The notes: generated by a model from the letters alone, not told the origin. A DNA stretch of 64,000 bases from Cutibacterium equinum (GCF_028021195.1 NZ_CP115668.1:1984001-2048000), one strand, 5' to 3'. Shown: positions 44,410 to 54,320, counted from the first letter of the stretch. Program-made: numbers and translations.

Positions 44410-46641
44410 ATGTCGTCGATCAGTCGTCGCAACCTCATTCTGGGCGGGGCCGCCATCACCGTGGCCGGGGTAGCCGTCCACAAGGGATGGCCAGCCAACG
44501 CCGCCCCCTACACCACCACCGGAACGGTCGAGGATGGCCCCGGCATCCGTGGCTGCATCGCCCTGCTGCCCGACACCCAGTTCTACTCACGCTACGGCGT
44601 CGCCGACGCCGACCTGTTCACCAAGCAGTACCCCGGACTCCCCAACCCGTATGACTGCCAGACGAAGTGGATCGCCGACAACACCAAGACCTACCGGATC
44701 GAGATGACTCACCACCTGGGCGACGTCGTCGACCAGTCCGGCGATGGCCATGAGGACCAGTTCGTCGTCGCATCCCGTGCCATGAAGATTCTGGACGACG
44801 CCAAGGTGTCGTACTCGGTCATCCCGGGCAACCACGACGTCGCCGACGACTTCAGGTACTACCGCACGTGGTTCCCGGAGTCTCGCCAGAAGTCGTCGCC
44901 CAGCTTCAAGGCCATGGGCCCCAGCGGACTGTCCAACTGGCACTCGTTCTCGGTCGCCGGAGTGCCGATGATGGCGGTCAACGTCCCGTGGGGCTCTGAC
45001 ACCGCCGACCTCGACTGGGCTGAGTCGGTGCTCAACGCCCACCCGACGGTGCCGACCATCATCACCACCCACCAGATCATCGACATCTCGCCGGAGGGCA
45101 CCGCCCTGTCGACCGCCTTCGGCGAGCGCATCTGGGATCGCCTCATCAAGACCCACAACCAGGTGTTCCTCACCGTCAATGGCCACCACCACGGGGCGAC
45201 GAACCGCATCCTCAAGAATGACGCCGGTCAGCCGGTGTTCCAGCAGCTCCTCGACTACCAGATGGCCTACCAGGGTGGCAACGGTCTCATGGCACTCATG
45301 GAGTTCGACTTCACCCACAACCAGCTGTCGCAGACGGCCTTCTCGCCGTGGGTGCCGCTCAAGGGGGACAAGGCCAACTCCCTGGACCGCGCCCTGCTCG
45401 AGGGTCCCGGCGACACGTGGTCAACGCCCTTTGACTTCGCATCCCGGTTCGCATCCTTCGGCGCCGACTTCCACCCGACCGGCGAGGTTCCCTCCGCCAC
45501 CAAGGCGCTTCGTGACCATCTCCGGGAGGTCTTCACCCCGATCGCCGAATTGCCGCTCGTGCCCCCGGCTGACGATCAGGACTACCCCCAGGTTCCCGGC
45601 ACCCTGGCCCACTGGCGACCGATGTCGGTCGACGGGAAGCTCATCGAGAAGGACATCACCGACAACGGCAACGACATGACGCTCATGGTGGCCGGAGCCG
45701 CCCCGAACTCGGCCGCCCTCGTCGACGATCACATGAACTTCTCGTCCGGTATGCAAGCCATCAAGTTCACACCGGCATCGAAGGGCAACTTCTCCTACTT
45801 CGCCACGAGCAAGGACGCCCCCCTCAACAAGGAACACTTCGAGAAGGGCTACACCTTCGAGACCTTCATCAACATCGACAAGGACTACAGCGACCCCAAC
45901 CACTGGAGCGCCTTCGTGACCCGAGGCGGCAAGCGCGGGGACCTGCCGAACTTCAACGTCCCCGGCGCTGATGACAGTGATCTGGAAGAGCCGCCGATGT
46001 CGGGCGCGATCTCCAGCCTCAAGGAGATCCAGTGGGCGTTCACCGACATCGCCGAGGTGGGTATGGGCTACTCGAACTGGTCCGGCGACGTCGACCTGGG
46101 CAAGTGGTACCACATTGCGATCGTCGACGACCCTGCCCAGGGCTCGGTCTTCATGTATGTCAATGGCGTTCCCATGCTGCGCAACCAGTACGGCGCCAAG
46201 GGCCAGGCTCACGGCATCAACGGCTTCGACGACCTGCCGTGGATCATCGGAGGCAGCATCTATGACAACGCCATGGACAAGGGCTTCTTCGGGCTCATCG
46301 GTGAGATGCGCTTCATCGACCATCCGACCACGGCTGAGCAGTGGCTGACGGCGCGCGCCAACAAGCCTTCTGCCACTCCGAATCCCTCCTCGACGCCGAC
46401 CTCGACCCCCACCGTAACACCAACCTCGACCCCGACCTCGACCGGGACGCCGTCGTCGACCCCCACCGGAACACCGACCTCGACCCCCACCGGAGCCGGG
46501 AAGCCGTCGGGAGCAACCCCCTCGACCACCCCGTCGGGAACGACCCCCTCGGCTGGAATCTCGGTGACCAAACCGTCGATCCGCCCGAGTCGCCCGGGCC
46601 GCACCCTGCGTCCGCCGAGGTTGCCACGCACCGGCCGCTGA
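44410..46641 (+). CDS. Tat-exported calcineurin-like phosphoesterase with LamG-like domain and terminal LPRTG
   Basis: The 743-residue protein starts SSISRRNLILGGAAITVAGVAV, a twin-arginine signal. The phosphoesterase domain (about 45-300) has metal motifs LLPDTQF, GDVVDQ, GNHDVADDF and NGHHHG. A concanavalin/LamG-like beta domain (about 470-640) has KGYTFETFINIDKDYSDPNHW and GKWYHIAIVDDPAQGSVFMYVNG. A Thr/Pro/Ser-rich low-complexity stalk (from about residue 650) ends in LPRTGR-stop: the LPxTG sorting motif without the membrane anchor that sortase substrates need. GAGGAG precedes the ATG. It may be released to the surface or wall; the substrate is unknown. Confidence 0.85.
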   Translation: MSSISRRNLILGGAAITVAGVAVHKGWPANAAPYTTTGTVEDGPGIRGCIALLPDTQFYSRYGVADADLFTKQYPGLPNPYDCQTKWIADNTKTYRIEMTHHLGDVVDQSGDGHEDQFVVASRAMKILDDAKVSYSVIPGNHDVADDFRYYRTWFPESRQKSSPSFKAMGPSGLSNWHSFSVAGVPMMAVNVPWGSDTADLDWAESVLNAHPTVPTIITTHQIIDISPEGTALSTAFGERIWDRLIKTHNQVFLTVNGHHHGATNRILKNDAGQPVFQQLLDYQMAYQGGNGLMALMEFDFTHNQLSQTAFSPWVPLKGDKANSLDRALLEGPGDTWSTPFDFASRFASFGADFHPTGEVPSATKALRDHLREVFTPIAELPLVPPADDQDYPQVPGTLAHWRPMSVDGKLIEKDITDNGNDMTLMVAGAAPNSAALVDDHMNFSSGMQAIKFTPASKGNFSYFATSKDAPLNKEHFEKGYTFETFINIDKDYSDPNHWSAFVTRGGKRGDLPNFNVPGADDSDLEEPPMSGAISSLKEIQWAFTDIAEVGMGYSNWSGDVDLGKWYHIAIVDDPAQGSVFMYVNGVPMLRNQYGAKGQAHGINGFDDLPWIIGGSIYDNAMDKGFFGLIGEMRFIDHPTTAEQWLTARANKPSATPNPSSTPTSTPTVTPTSTPTSTGTPSSTPTGTPTSTPTGAGKPSGATPSTTPSGTTPSAGISVTKPSIRPSRPGRTLRPPRLPRTGR

Positions 46642-46660
46642 TACCGGAACGTCACTGACG

Positions 46661-46702
46661 CGTGGGGGGTTGGGCTGCACACTCGCGGCCCAACCCCCCA
46701 CG
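46661..46702. terminator. Bidirectional 15-bp hairpin between convergent genes
   Basis: CGTGGGGGGTTGGGC (46661-46675) and its exact complement (46688-46702) enclose a 12-nt loop between the phosphoesterase gene and clpB. There is no T run, so this may be a rho-independent terminator of the GC-rich type. Confidence 0.65.
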
Positions 46703-46725
46703 GGTTCATGGAGTCGGCTGACCCC

Positions 46726-49299
46726 TCATCGGCTCGTCAGGCCGTCGGAGTCCGTGGCGACATCGAAGGTGATCGTGTCCCCATCGTGCACCTGGCCGGA
46801 GAGCACCTTGCGGGCCAACTGGTCCTCGATGGTGGTCTGGATGAGTCGACGCAGCGGTCGCGCGCCGTAGACGGGGTCGAATCCAGTCATCGCGAGCCAG
46901 TCCTTGCCGGCGTCAGTCACTGAGACGGTGATCCTGCGCTCGCCCAGCCGGGCGTTGAGCTTGGCCAGGTTGGTGTCGACGATCCGCGTGAGATCGGCGG
47001 TCGTCAACGGATCGAACATGACGATGTCGTCGAGCCGATTGAGGAACTCTGGACGGAACGCTTGGCGCACCGCACCCATGACGGCGTCGTGCTTGGCCTT
47101 GTCGTCGAGAGTCGCCTCCGAGAGGAACTGCGAACCCAGATTGCTCGTGAGCACCAGGATCGTGTTCCGGAAGTCGACGGTGCGACCCTGGCCGTCAGTG
47201 AGCCGCCCGTCGTCAAGGACCTGCAGCAAGATGTTGAAGACATCCGGGTGGGCCTTCTCAACCTCATCGAGCAGGATGACCGAGTAAGGACGGCGCCGCA
47301 CAGCCTCGGTGAGCTGACCGCCCTCCTCGTATCCGACATAACCCGGAGGGGCACCGACCAGACGCGAGACGGAGTGCTTCTCCATGTACTCGCTCATATC
47401 GATACGCACCATCGCGGTCTCGTCGTCGAAGAGGAACTCAGCCAGGGACTTGGCCAGCTCGGTCTTGCCAACGCCGGTCGGCCCCAGAAAGAGGAAGGAT
47501 CCGGTCGGACGATTCGGGTCCGAGATGCCCGCCCGGGAGCGGCGCACCGCATCCGAGACCGTCGCGACGGCACGATCCTGACCAATGAGGCGTTCGTGGA
47601 GGCGTTGTTCCATGTGAAGCAGCTTTTCCTGCTCGCCCTGCATCATCCTGCCGACGGGGATACCCGTCCACGAGGACACGACCTCGGCAATGTCGGAACT
47701 GCCGACCTCCTCGGGGACCATCCGCGGGGTCTGTTCCTTGGCCTGTGCAGCCTCCTCCATCTCCTTCTCCAGGCCGGGGATCTGGCCGTAGAGAATCTCG
47801 GAAGCCTTCCCGAAGTCGCCCTCGCGCTGGAACTTCTCAGCAGTGGTGCGCAGCTGATCAATGCGGGATTTCAGCTCGCCAACCTCGTTGAGGCCGGCCT
47901 TTTCGGCCTCCCAGCGAGTCTCGAGTCCTCGCAGGGTCTCCTCCTTGTCAGCCATCTCGGCGCGCAACCTCTCGAGGCGCTGCTTGCTGGCCGGGTCCTC
48001 CTCCTTCTCGACGGCGAAGATCTCCATCTTCATGCGGTCAACCTCGCGGCGCAGGGTGTCGATCTCCTCCGGGGAGGAGTCGATTTCCATGCGCAGCCGC
48101 GACGCAGCCTCGTCAATGAGGTCAATGGCCTTGTCAGGTAGCTGTCGGGCAGTGATGTACCGGTTCGACAGACTGGCCGCAGCGACGAGGGCACCGTCGG
48201 TGATGCGCACCTTGTGGTGGGCCTCGTAACGCTCCCGCAGACCACGCAGGATGGCGATGGTGTCCTCCACCGAGGGTTCACCGACGAAGACCTGCTGGAA
48301 ACGACGCTCGAGGGCCGGGTCCTTCTCGATGTGCTCGCGGTACTCGTCAAGGGTGGTGGCGCCGATCATGCGCAGTTCGCCACGAGCCAGCATCGGCTTG
48401 AGCATATTGCCCGCATCCATCGCTCCTTCGCCCGACGCTCCGGCACCGACGACGGTGTGCAGCTCGTCGATGAAGGTGATGATCTGCCCTTCGGCCTCCT
48501 TGATCTCGTTGAGGACAGCCTTGAGGCGCTCCTCGAACTCGCCGCGGTATTTGGCGCCCGCAACCATTGACGACAGATCCAGGGAGACGACGCGGCGTCC
48601 CTTGAGGGAGTCGGGGACGTCACCGGCGACGACACGTTGAGCCAGCCCCTCGACGACGGCTGTCTTGCCGACGCCGGGTTCGCCGATGAGAACCGGGTTG
48701 TTCTTGGTGCGGCGTGCCAGCACCTGGACGACGCGGCGAATCTCCTGGTCGCGGCCAATGACCGGGTCGAGCTTGCCAGCGCGGGCACGCTCGGTGAGGT
48801 CGACGGAGTACTTGGCCAACGCCGACTGGCCGCCCTCGGACCCCTCCGAGGTGACGCGACGATCGCCACGTCCCTCGTTGAAGGCGGCCGCCAGGGAATC
48901 GGGTTTGAGACCGAGATTCGCCAAACCACTCTGGACGTCAGATGGAACCGCCGTCAGGGAGATGAGGAGATGCTCGGTGGCGACGAAGGAGTCTCCCATG
49001 GCCTGGGCGCGATTCTGGGCGTCGGCGATGACCCGGGCAAAAGCGCCTGAAAGCTGCGGCTGGGCGACCGATGCCCCCGAACTCGACGGCAGGGCGCGCA
49101 TGGCGGTGGTGGCAACGGCGTCGACTTGTTGCGGATCAATTCCCAAACCAGCCACGAGTGGGCCGACGGTGTTGTCCGCGATCGTGAAAAGTGCGTGAAG
49201 AAGATGCGAGGGCTCCACGGACGGGTTCCCGTGGGCCAACGCGTGCCGGGTGGCGGCGGTGACCGCGTCACGGCTCATCGTGGTGAGATTGGTGTCCAT
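46726..49299 (-). CDS. clpB: Chaperone protein ClpB (disaggregase)
   Basis: The 857-residue hexameric AAA+ chaperone pulls polypeptides out of aggregates together with DnaK. It has an N-domain (to about 145), NBD1 with Walker [14 protein letters not shown], the M-domain coiled coil ([20 protein letters not shown] onward) and NBD2 with Walker [14 protein letters not shown] and pore loop [13 protein letters not shown]. All parts are complete. The start at 49299 follows GAGGC. Two HspR-type inverted repeats lie 17-88 bases upstream, so heat-shock control by HspR is expected, though hspR is not in the window. Confidence 0.97.
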   Translation of the reverse strand: MDTNLTTMSRDAVTAATRHALAHGNPSVEPSHLLHALFTIADNTVGPLVAGLGIDPQQVDAVATTAMRALPSSSGASVAQPQLSGAFARVIADAQNRAQAMGDSFVATEHLLISLTAVPSDVQSGLANLGLKPDSLAAAFNEGRGDRRVTSEGSEGGQSALAKYSVDLTERARAGKLDPVIGRDQEIRRVVQVLARRTKNNPVLIGEPGVGKTAVVEGLAQRVVAGDVPDSLKGRRVVSLDLSSMVAGAKYRGEFEERLKAVLNEIKEAEGQIITFIDELHTVVGAGASGEGAMDAGNMLKPMLARGELRMIGATTLDEYREHIEKDPALERRFQQVFVGEPSVEDTIAILRGLRERYEAHHKVRITDGALVAAASLSNRYITARQLPDKAIDLIDEAASRLRMEIDSSPEEIDTLRREVDRMKMEIFAVEKEEDPASKQRLERLRAEMADKEETLRGLETRWEAEKAGLNEVGELKSRIDQLRTTAEKFQREGDFGKASEILYGQIPGLEKEMEEAAQAKEQTPRMVPEEVGSSDIAEVVSSWTGIPVGRMMQGEQEKLLHMEQRLHERLIGQDRAVATVSDAVRRSRAGISDPNRPTGSFLFLGPTGVGKTELAKSLAEFLFDDETAMVRIDMSEYMEKHSVSRLVGAPPGYVGYEEGGQLTEAVRRRPYSVILLDEVEKAHPDVFNILLQVLDDGRLTDGQGRTVDFRNTILVLTSNLGSQFLSEATLDDKAKHDAVMGAVRQAFRPEFLNRLDDIVMFDPLTTADLTRIVDTNLAKLNARLGERRITVSVTDAGKDWLAMTGFDPVYGARPLRRLIQTTIEDQLARKVLSGQVHDGDTITFDVATDSDGLTSR

Positions 49300-49315
49300 A
49301 ACCTGCCTCGCTGAA

Positions 49316-49336
49316 GTTGAGTAGCTATGACTCAAG
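49316..49336. promoter_or_regulatory. HAIR element (HspR site) upstream of clpB, proximal copy
   Basis: GTTGAGT-N7-ACTCAAG matches the HspR inverted-repeat consensus CTTGAGT-N7-ACTCAAG in 13 of 14 fixed positions, 17 bases upstream of clpB. Confidence 0.85.
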
Positions 49337-49366
49337 TATGAACCTTCGTGAGCCACAGTCAAGTGG

Positions 49367-49387
49367 GTTGAGTCTCAGTGGCTCAAC
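49367..49387. promoter_or_regulatory. HAIR element (HspR site) upstream of clpB, distal copy
   Basis: GTTGAGT-N7-GCTCAAC keeps the same spacing as the proximal copy with three deviations from consensus. The centres of the two copies are 51 bases apart, about five helical turns. Confidence 0.7.
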
Positions 49388-49452
49388 TTTGCTGTGAGCG
49401 GATGCAACCTCGTCAATCCCCCGGTATTCCGGCGTCAGGGGCGACAACACGA

Positions 49453-49482
49453 GCGACGCCGCACCCGAAGGCGCGGCGTCGC
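49453..49482 (-). terminator. Hairpin after the sugar ABC transporter operon
   Basis: A 10-bp stem (GCGACGCCGC ... GCGGCGTCGC) with a 10-nt loop lies 48 bases after the stop of the binding protein gene. On the minus strand it is followed by TCGTGTTGT, a weak U tract. Confidence 0.55.
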
Positions 49483-49529
49483 CGGTTGTCATCGGATGAT
49501 CGACGGTCTGGTCAACCGCCGCATCGCGA

Positions 49530-50894
49530 TCACAGGTGAGGCTTCACCTGGGTGTTGTAGATGTTCTCGAGGGTGGAATGCAGCTTGGTCATGGCCGGCT
49601 TCAGCTCAGCGCCCTGCTGGATGACCGAGGCGACGGCCTTGGCGATCTCCTGGTCGCCACCGGGCAGGAAGACGCGGGCGTAATCCTGCGGACGGGTGAC
49701 GTCGAGCTGCTTGATGGCCTGACCGATGAGCGGGTTCTCCTTGAGCAGGGCCGAGGTGTCGGCGTCGTTGCACACCGGCATGTAACCAGTGGCAGCGGAG
49801 AAATCGACAGTGTTCTGAGCATTGGTGAGGAAGCCGATGAACTTGGCGGCAGCCAGCTGCTTTTCCTTGCTGGAGCGAGAGCAGATCGCCACGCCGGCGC
49901 CACCGGTCGGGCACACCGGCTGCTTGGCGGCCGGGCCACCGGGAAGGAACCCGACGCCCACCTCGAACTTGTCACCGACGGCCTTCTGAACGCCGACCAG
50001 CGAGCCAGTGGAACCAATGGTGGCCGAGCAGGCTCCAGCGGCCATGTCGTCAGTGGACTCATTGGAGGACACTCCAGCCCACTTGTCCTTGAGGACGGCG
50101 TCGCGGACGACCGTCAGGGCCTCGATGGACTTGTCGGAGTCACAGGTGATCTCGAAGGAGTCCTTCTTGGACCAGCCGCCGCCGTAGCCCCACAGCATGT
50201 TCTGCAGGGTCCAGCCGGCGTAGTCGGTGACCGAGGGGAACTGGTAGGCGTGCTGGGCGCCGGTCTTGGCGTCCTGCAGCTTCTTGGCCCAGGTCTTCCA
50301 CTCGTCCCAGGTCTTGGGGGCGCGGTCAGGCAGACCTGCAGCCTTGAAGTGGTTCTTGTTGTAGTAGAACAGCGGCGTCGAGCGTGAGAACGGCAGGGCG
50401 TACAGGCTGTCCTTGTAGCGGTAATCGTCGATGAGGCCCTTGCGATAGGCCGAGACGTCGACCTTGGCAGCCTTGAGCAGGTCGTCCAGCGGAGCGATGG
50501 CGTCCTGCATGTAGTAGCGGAACCACCACACATCAGAGCCGATGACGACGTCAGGGGTGTCCTTGCCGGTCAGAGCGGTCTGGAACTTCTGCGCCACCTC
50601 CTCGTAGGAGGAGCCGGCCGGGACGATCTTGACCGAAATACCCTCCTTGGCCTTGAAGTCGTCGCAGATCTTCTTGGTGACGTCACCAGATCCGCCGGGG
50701 TTGTTGGTCCAGAAGGTGATCTCGCTGGCGGGCTTGACGCCGGAGTAATCAACCTTTTCGGCAGCCTTGGAGCTTCCCTTGTCGGAGCCGCTGACGGCAG
50801 AGGGGCCCGAGCATGCAGCCAGGCCGAGGGTTCCGGCCCCGAGGGCCGCCATGGTGAGCAGCCGCCGACGGCTGATCGAGTTGATGTCGGACAC
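49530..50894 (-). CDS. Sugar ABC transporter substrate-binding lipoprotein (UgpB-like)
   Basis: This 454-residue family 1 receptor has a twin-arginine-type signal (SRRRLLTMAALGAGTLGL) with lipobox LAAC. EITFWTNNPGGSGDVTKKI, DVVIGSDVWWFRYYMQ and LYALPFSRSTPLFYYNKNHF are typical of sugar and glycerol-phosphate receptors. It is the last gene of a three-gene unit, after two permeases. No ATPase is encoded here, so a shared MsmK-type ATPase elsewhere is likely. The exact ligand is unknown. Confidence 0.9.
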   Translation of the reverse strand: MSDINSISRRRLLTMAALGAGTLGLAACSGPSAVSGSDKGSSKAAEKVDYSGVKPASEITFWTNNPGGSGDVTKKICDDFKAKEGISVKIVPAGSSYEEVAQKFQTALTGKDTPDVVIGSDVWWFRYYMQDAIAPLDDLLKAAKVDVSAYRKGLIDDYRYKDSLYALPFSRSTPLFYYNKNHFKAAGLPDRAPKTWDEWKTWAKKLQDAKTGAQHAYQFPSVTDYAGWTLQNMLWGYGGGWSKKDSFEITCDSDKSIEALTVVRDAVLKDKWAGVSSNESTDDMAAGACSATIGSTGSLVGVQKAVGDKFEVGVGFLPGGPAAKQPVCPTGGAGVAICSRSSKEKQLAAAKFIGFLTNAQNTVDFSAATGYMPVCNDADTSALLKENPLIGQAIKQLDVTRPQDYARVFLPGGDQEIAKAVASVIQQGAELKPAMTKLHSTLENIYNTQVKPHL

Positions 50895-50992
50895 GATGAT
50901 GTTCTCCTTGTGAATCGAGTCGAGGGCGACACGGAATGGATGGAAATTCGCGCCGGAAGAATGCCGGCAGCGTCACGGGGTCAGGAGGCAGG

Positions 50993-51892
50993 TCACTTGA
51001 CCGCGCCCTGGGTGAGCCCGGCGACGAGGTATCGCTGGAGCAGGACGAAGATGATGAGCACAGGCAGGATGACGAAGACGGCACCGGCCATGAGGACCGG
51101 GTAGACACCGGCATCGGAGTCAACGGCCTGCAGGGCGGTCAGACCCACCGGGAGCACCATCCGAGAGGTGTCGGAGGTGATGACCAACGGCCAGATGTAG
51201 TTGTTCCACTCATCGACGATCGTCACCAGGGCGACCGTGGCGATGGCGGGAGCTGACATCGGAATGACCATGCGAAACAGTCGAGTCATGTGGCCCGCAC
51301 CGTCGACCTCCGCAGCCTCCATGACCTCACCTGGCAGGGAGAGGAAGTGCTGTCTCAACAGGAACGTCCCGAAGGCCGTCCCCAGACCGGGAAGGATGAT
51401 GCCCCAGTAGGTGTTGACTCCCCCCAGCTCGGAGATGAGGACATAGTTCGGCACCAGGGAGACCTGGGCGGGAACCATGAGGGCGACGAGAACCAGGATG
51501 AAGATGATCTTGCGTCCGGGAAAGTGCAGGAAGGCGAAGGCATAGGCGCTGGAGCAGGCCAGTACGAGCTTGACCGTCGCGCCGATCACGGTGACGATCA
51601 CGGTGTTGACGAACAACTGCGGGAAGTCGATCGCCTGGGATGCCTGCCGGTAGGCGTCGAAGCTCCAGTGGTGGGGCCACCAGACGACATTCTGGCCGAC
51701 GATCTCGGAGGGTGTCTTGAACGATCCCAGCACCATCCACAGCAGTGGCAGGACGACGATGAGCGCGGCCAGAATCATCGGCAGATAGCCGGTGAAGGCC
51801 TTGGAGAGGCCAGACTCGGCTCCCACGACCGACTCGTCGACCTTGCGAGATCGACGGATGTCGGCGCGGCGAACGGCTGCATTCAGGCTCAT
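50993..51892 (-). CDS. Sugar ABC transporter permease (UgpE/MalG-like)
   Basis: The 299-residue permease has six hydrophobic helices. VMEAAEVDGAGHMTRLFRMVIPM is the EAA loop with the conserved Gly, and LLWMVLGSFKT is the usual start of the MalG type. It pairs with the next-door MalF-type permease. Its ATG overlaps that gene's stop by four bases (ATGA). Confidence 0.93.
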   Translation of the reverse strand: MSLNAAVRRADIRRSRKVDESVVGAESGLSKAFTGYLPMILAALIVVLPLLWMVLGSFKTPSEIVGQNVVWWPHHWSFDAYRQASQAIDFPQLFVNTVIVTVIGATVKLVLACSSAYAFAFLHFPGRKIIFILVLVALMVPAQVSLVPNYVLISELGGVNTYWGIILPGLGTAFGTFLLRQHFLSLPGEVMEAAEVDGAGHMTRLFRMVIPMSAPAIATVALVTIVDEWNNYIWPLVITSDTSRMVLPVGLTALQAVDSDAGVYPVLMAGAVFVILPVLIIFVLLQRYLVAGLTQGAVK

Positions 51893-52914
51893 GAGTAGTG
51901 CACCCGCCTTTCGAGGAAGCGCATCTGGATGACGGTGAGGATGAGCAGGATGACGACGAGGACCGTCGACTGAGCGGCCGAGTAACCGGCGCGGTTGTAC
52001 GTCCCGAAGGCCTGGATGTACGAGGAGTACATGAGGGTCGAGGTGCCCTGCCCCAACGGGGTCATGATCTTGATGATGTCGAAGGCCTGCAGGGAGGACA
52101 GCATCGTCGTCAGGGTGAGGAAGAAGGTTGCCGGGGACAGCAGCGGCCAGACCACCGAGTGGAAGGTGCGGCGACGAGATGCGCCGTCCAGGGCTGCTGC
52201 CTCGAGCAGGTCGCGTGGCACTCCCTGGAGCGCGGCCAGGTAGATGACGGCACAGTAGCCGAGGTTCTTCCAGACGTAGACGATGATGACCATCACGAGG
52301 GCCAGGTGCGGGTTGTTGAACCACTGCGGCACCGGCAGGTGCATTCCTCGCAGGATCGCCGAGAGGACGCCGGTGACGGGGTCGAAGATGAACATCCACA
52401 CCATGCCGATGCCCACACCGGACAGGACGTAGGGGGCGAAGACGACGGCTCGGGCGATATTGCGTCCCACCAGTTGACGGTTGAGGACCACGGCCAACCC
52501 CAGGCCGATGAACAACGACAACCCGACCGTCGCGACGGTGAATATGAGGGTCGTCGTCAAGACGGTGCCGGCGTCGCGAGTGAAGAACTCCACGTAGTTC
52601 TGAAAACCGACCCAGGTGGCATTGGTCGAGCCAAGAGTCCAGTCAAGGGCCGAGTAGTAGATGTTGAGGAAGAATGGCCGGTAAACGAACAGCGCAATGA
52701 GAATCGCATTCGGGGCCACGAAGGCCAGGAAGAGCAGGGCCTCCCGTCGCATTCTGCGGTTCGGGCGGCGCTTGGGCAGTCTTTGCGTGGCCGTGGACTC
52801 AGCTGGTGACGTGGTCACAGACCTGGGCTGCGGCGCTGAATCCGGTGACGGCGACACCACCACCCCAGACGACGTCGCGCCCGCCGGCATGGCTTCGTCG
52901 ACTCGGATGTTCAC
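51889..52914 (-). CDS. Sugar ABC transporter permease (UgpA/MalF-like)
   Basis: The 341-residue permease has a long polar N-terminal extension of about 60 residues (Pro/Ser-rich then Arg/Lys-rich), followed by six helices beginning ALLFLAFVAPNAILIALFVY. The EAA loop is DLLEAAALDGASRRRTFHSVVWP. It is the first gene of the three-gene importer and overlaps the second permease by four bases. The 244 bases upstream hold its likely promoter. Confidence 0.92.
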   Translation of the reverse strand: MNIRVDEAMPAGATSSGVVVSPSPDSAPQPRSVTTSPAESTATQRLPKRRPNRRMRREALLFLAFVAPNAILIALFVYRPFFLNIYYSALDWTLGSTNATWVGFQNYVEFFTRDAGTVLTTTLIFTVATVGLSLFIGLGLAVVLNRQLVGRNIARAVVFAPYVLSGVGIGMVWMFIFDPVTGVLSAILRGMHLPVPQWFNNPHLALVMVIIVYVWKNLGYCAVIYLAALQGVPRDLLEAAALDGASRRRTFHSVVWPLLSPATFFLTLTTMLSSLQAFDIIKIMTPLGQGTSTLMYSSYIQAFGTYNRAGYSAAQSTVLVVILLILTVIQMRFLERRVHYS

Positions 52915-53109
52915 CGGTCCTCCTCAGGGTCTCATTGCCGCTTTCTGGCAGGCGGCACCGGGAAGGACGGTAGAAAAGCGAGATGTCGTCATCTGGATGG
53001 TCAGATAGCAACACCGAAACCCCAAGATGAACTCTTGTACCACATTGTGGAAAAGGTCACGAATACGGCATCCTTACGAACCATAAAGGGGTTTCCATGT
53101 GGTGCTACA

Positions 53110-53139
53110 ACACCGTTCAATGATCGTCGAGAACGGTGT
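53110..53139 (-). terminator. Hairpin after the HAD phosphatase gene
   Basis: A 9-bp stem (ACACCGTTC ... GAACGGTGT) with a 12-nt loop starts about 20 bases past the phosphatase stop on the minus strand. Confidence 0.5.
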
Positions 53140-53158
53140 CGTCAATGCGTGAACCGGG

Positions 53159-53908
53159 TCAGTCAGCCAATAACTTTTCGAGTTTGTCAGCCGTATCTTC
53201 CCAGTCAGTGACGGCCACGCAGGGGATGCCCATCGCCTTGACCGGATAGTCGTTGCCGTGCTCGTCGAGACGGTCACCGTAGAAAAGGACATCCTCCTTG
53301 GCCAGGTTCGTCATCTCCAGCAGCTTGCCCATCCCGAAGGACTTGTCACGACCGACGCGAGTGATGTCGACAGAGGTGGACCCGCCGGCACGCACTTCGA
53401 GGTCAGGAAGTTTCGCCGCGACGGCCTCGCGCAGCGTGAGCTTCTTCTGGCCACTGGGGTCCCATGCCTTCTTGGCGTCAACAGGAGCCTGCTGACCCAG
53501 GGCGGAGAAGGTGATCTGAGATTCACGGTCCTCCAACACCGGACCCCAGGTGTGCTCCTCCCAGAATCCCAGGTCCCGGGCGCAGGTCTCGACGGCCTCG
53601 GTGGCACGGGACTTCTCGTCGTCGGTCAAGGCCTCGATGTAAATGCGCTGCCATTGACCGTCAACATAGCGGTAGTACTGGGTGCCACAGGCGGGCAGCA
53701 GGTGCAGCCGATCGACGTGGGATGCGTTGACGTCGTCCAGAGCCTCGATGACCTGGGTATGGAACTGGCCAAACTGGCCGCCGGAGATGACGCAGACGCT
53801 GACACGGTCCAAGAGCCGCGAAAGGATGCGCGCCATGGGTTCGGGCAGACGGGACTTCGAGGGGGCCAGGGTGTCGTCAAGATCGAATGCGACGAGTTTG
53901 GGGATCAC
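53159..53908 (-). CDS. HAD-superfamily hydrolase (phosphomannomutase/Cof-like group)
   Basis: The 249-residue protein has HAD motif I VAFDLDDTLAPSK near the start, motif II VISGGQF, Lys/Arg motif III in the middle (VGRDKSFGMGKLLEM) and motif IV VLFYGDRLDEHGNDYPVKAMG. The cap region and the DLTGGSTS-like segment resemble type IIB enzymes related to eukaryotic phosphomannomutase and Cof phosphatases. The substrate is unknown but a sugar phosphate is likely. The GTG at 53908 is a choice; no strong ribosome site is present. It lies after a repeat-rich region. Confidence 0.8.
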   Translation of the reverse strand: MIPKLVAFDLDDTLAPSKSRLPEPMARILSRLLDRVSVCVISGGQFGQFHTQVIEALDDVNASHVDRLHLLPACGTQYYRYVDGQWQRIYIEALTDDEKSRATEAVETCARDLGFWEEHTWGPVLEDRESQITFSALGQQAPVDAKKAWDPSGQKKLTLREAVAAKLPDLEVRAGGSTSVDITRVGRDKSFGMGKLLEMTNLAKEDVLFYGDRLDEHGNDYPVKAMGIPCVAVTDWEDTADKLEKLLAD

Positions 53909-54061
53909 GGTTGCACTGTACAAGGCGGCTGGGTTCGTGCACCAATGATGACCCCGTTTTCAAGGCTGTTTGCTGCCAATGGCGGGCCCGGGATTCGGGA
54001 GGGTTCCGCAGTGTTTCGGGGTGTTGGTGTTTCGGGGTGTTTCGGGCGCGGAGGGGGTGGT

Positions 54062-54236
54062 CCTGCGCCAGTTGTGTCCCACCTGCGCCACTCAACCAGT
54101 CCCCCGGCCACCCAAACTCCCCTACCCCCGCCTACCTGCGCCAGTTGTGTCCCACCTGCGCCACCCAACCAGTCCCCCGGCCACCCAAACTCCCCTACCC
54201 CCGCCTACCTGCGCCAGTTGTGTCTCACCTGCGCCA
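54062..54236. repeat. 73-bp tandem repeat, about 2.4 copies
   Basis: The unit starts at 54062, 54135 and 54208. Each begins CCTGCGCCAGTTGTGT and the first two continue into an AC-rich segment (CAACCAGTCCCCCGGCCACC). The third copy stops after the hairpin-arm motif and leads into the inverted repeat. Confidence 0.92.
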
Positions 54237-54270
54237 AAAAAGTTGGCGCAGGTGAGACACAACTGGCGCA
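54210..54270. repeat. Second hairpin element: 27-bp perfect inverted repeat, 7-nt loop
   Basis: The left arm (54210-54236) is TGCGCCAGTTGTGTCTCACC plus TGCGCCA and the right arm (54244-54270) is its exact complement; the loop is AAAAAGT. Compared with the hairpin at 10776-10836, two stem pairs are changed from C-G to T-A on both sides. The sequence just after the right arm (ACTGGATCAG here, ACTAGGTCAG there) is also similar. Confidence 0.95.
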
Positions 54271-54320
54271 ACTGGATCAGGAACTGCCGACGCGGGCACA
54301 GCTGGGCTCGGAAACTGCTG

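Noticed and set aside
54062-54270. CRISPR-like array
   Set aside because: Repeat units are 73 bases in direct tandem with identical, not unique, spacers, and no cas genes are present.
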